From the NCBI GenBank assembly GCA_020650975.1, contig JAIPMN010045355.1:1-21684 (forward strand): a DNA stretch of 21,684 nucleotides. Direction: 5' to 3'. The position numbers were made by a program, and so were the translations under genes. Origin of the DNA: Apostichopus californicus. Its lineage: Eukaryota > Echinodermata > Holothuroidea > Aspidochirotida > Stichopodidae. Positions 20,747 to 21,684 of the stretch are shown one piece after another. The notes beneath the pieces were generated by a model, which ran no database searches, was not told the origin of the DNA, and saw nothing but the letters and a program-made list of their open reading frames with translations. Within the stretch, counting starts at the first letter, position 1. The number at the start of each line of letters is the position of its first letter.

Positions 20747-21482
20747 TCATTCATTGGTAGACTCGTTGATAGTTTGATACCCTTTGGGTTTCTGACATTT
20801 CCATTGAACTTTGAAGAAGCTGAGAGAACCGACTGTACCGAATACCATCAGGATGCCAAGTTGCCAGTAAATGTTGAGCATACTACTGTACACAAAGCCC
20901 AAGGCCGCTGCTACGGACTACCAAAAAGAAAAGAGAAATCATGTTTCAAAACGACGTACTTTGAGTTAAATTTAGTCCAAAGACTCAACTGTTAAATACA
21001 ATGTCTTAACGTACCTGAAACCATAATCTGTCTGTACTTCAGTTTAATATCCAAACATGCTCCAGGTTTGACAATATTTTGGGATAATAGAGGCTTGACA
21101 GTAAATTTTAAATTTTTTCGGAAATATAAAACACCTGTTCAATTATACTGCTGACAGAACCATGGTTAAAAGGTACCAGGAAACCATCTTCATAAGAAAA
21201 TAGATAAAGGTGCAGCTGCCAGCCTAAATAAGAACATCCAACTTCAATTTCTTTCTGATAATTTTTGCAATATTTTTGTGGAAACTTTGATGGAATGCCA
21301 TTTGTTGAAATTTGTGGCAATTTTATAGTTCTGGATGCCCTCACTGGAGTAAACCTTGTTGTCAAATGAATTTCTGGCTCAAGTAACATATTACCACAAA
21401 GGTGTTGTTGTGCATTGAAACGTGTTATAGGTACGTAACTGCGAGCATCTGTCACTATCCATGCTGTAACATGTACGTACAC
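20747..21482 (-). CDS. Candidate 3' end of an unrecognised membrane protein
   Basis: I do not recognise the family. The last open segment (stop at 20747-20749) encodes AALGFVYSSMLNIYWQLGIL and a further hydrophobic run to about GSLSFF, then a basic turn (KVQWKCQKPK) and the tail GYQTINESTNE. YQTI fits a tyrosine-based sorting motif. Upstream, 21108-21482 is open for 124 codons and follows an AG at 21483. Two joinings are possible. One uses a weak donor after 21135 (CAG/GTGTTT) and the acceptor before 20917, in phase. The other uses the strong donor after 21015 (CAG/GTACGT) and the acceptor before 20907 or 20910; it keeps KPGACLDIKLKYRQIMVS but needs a one-base shift in a run of six A (21113-21118) to join the 124-codon frame. 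A chance open frame remains possible. Confidence 0.35.
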
Positions 21483-21654
21483 CTATGAAGGTTTTGTACA
21501 GACATGCGTGCCAACACTGTCAATAATACTAGAAGGGGCTGCCAGCATTACAGCCATATATTTTGTAAAAATCTGCCTTATTATGATATCGTTCACTTAA
21601 GGCCTAATGAATGATGTTACGGCCAAATTACCAACCTTCCAGCATCCACCATAT

Positions 21655-21684
21655 ATCATACATACATACATAGATATATGTATA
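21655..21684. repeat. (CATA)n / TA-rich simple repeat at the window edge
   Basis: ATACATACATACATAGATATATGTATA ends the window. It is a simple tetranucleotide repeat grading into TA repeats. Confidence 0.7.

Noticed and set aside
20774-20995. Plus-strand frame containing TTVHKAQG, resembling a helicase motif of Helitron/PIF1 proteins
   Set aside because: The match is only a few residues with no other helicase motif, and the minus strand of the same bases gives a more protein-like hydrophobic segment.

Overview
This is animal genomic DNA. It is AT-rich, has spliced genes with GT-AG introns and long non-coding stretches, and carries a tRNA-derived SINE, minisatellites and microsatellites. The WBP11 and PLD6 reading frames are clearly metazoan but diverge from vertebrate versions. 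The many AGGCCTA/TAGCCTA words suggest a marine invertebrate deuterostome, perhaps an echinoderm; that species guess is inference only.

Layout. 1-1289 is the downstream flank and probable 3' UTR of WBP11. 1290-10158 (minus) holds the complete coding part of WBP11 in ten exons, 624 codons plus stop, with every junction GT-AG and in phase. 10159-12847 is the gap between two divergently transcribed genes. It contains a selenocysteine tRNA gene on the minus strand (10834-10920) with a TATA element 25-31 bases upstream and T-runs downstream. 12869-14465 (plus) is PLD6/Zucchini in two coding exons, 242 codons. 14466-14914 is its 3' flank, 14915-15150 a tRNA-derived SINE on the minus strand, and 15155-20700 mostly non-coding DNA with tandem repeats, poly-C/poly-G tracts and an inverted repeat. 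At the right edge (20747-21482, minus) there is a candidate 3' end of an unrecognised membrane protein whose exon joining is ambiguous.

Function. WBP11 is a nuclear pre-mRNA splicing factor that binds WW-domain proteins and protein phosphatase 1. PLD6 is an outer-mitochondrial-membrane phospholipase-D-family enzyme used in piRNA 5'-end formation and cardiolipin hydrolysis. tRNA-Sec decodes UGA as selenocysteine. The three share no pathway; their closeness is positional. The best hidden item is the tRNA-Sec gene. Its 3' half is essentially identical to the human gene as I recall it, while its 5' half has several weakened pairs, so both its presence and its functional state deserve a check.
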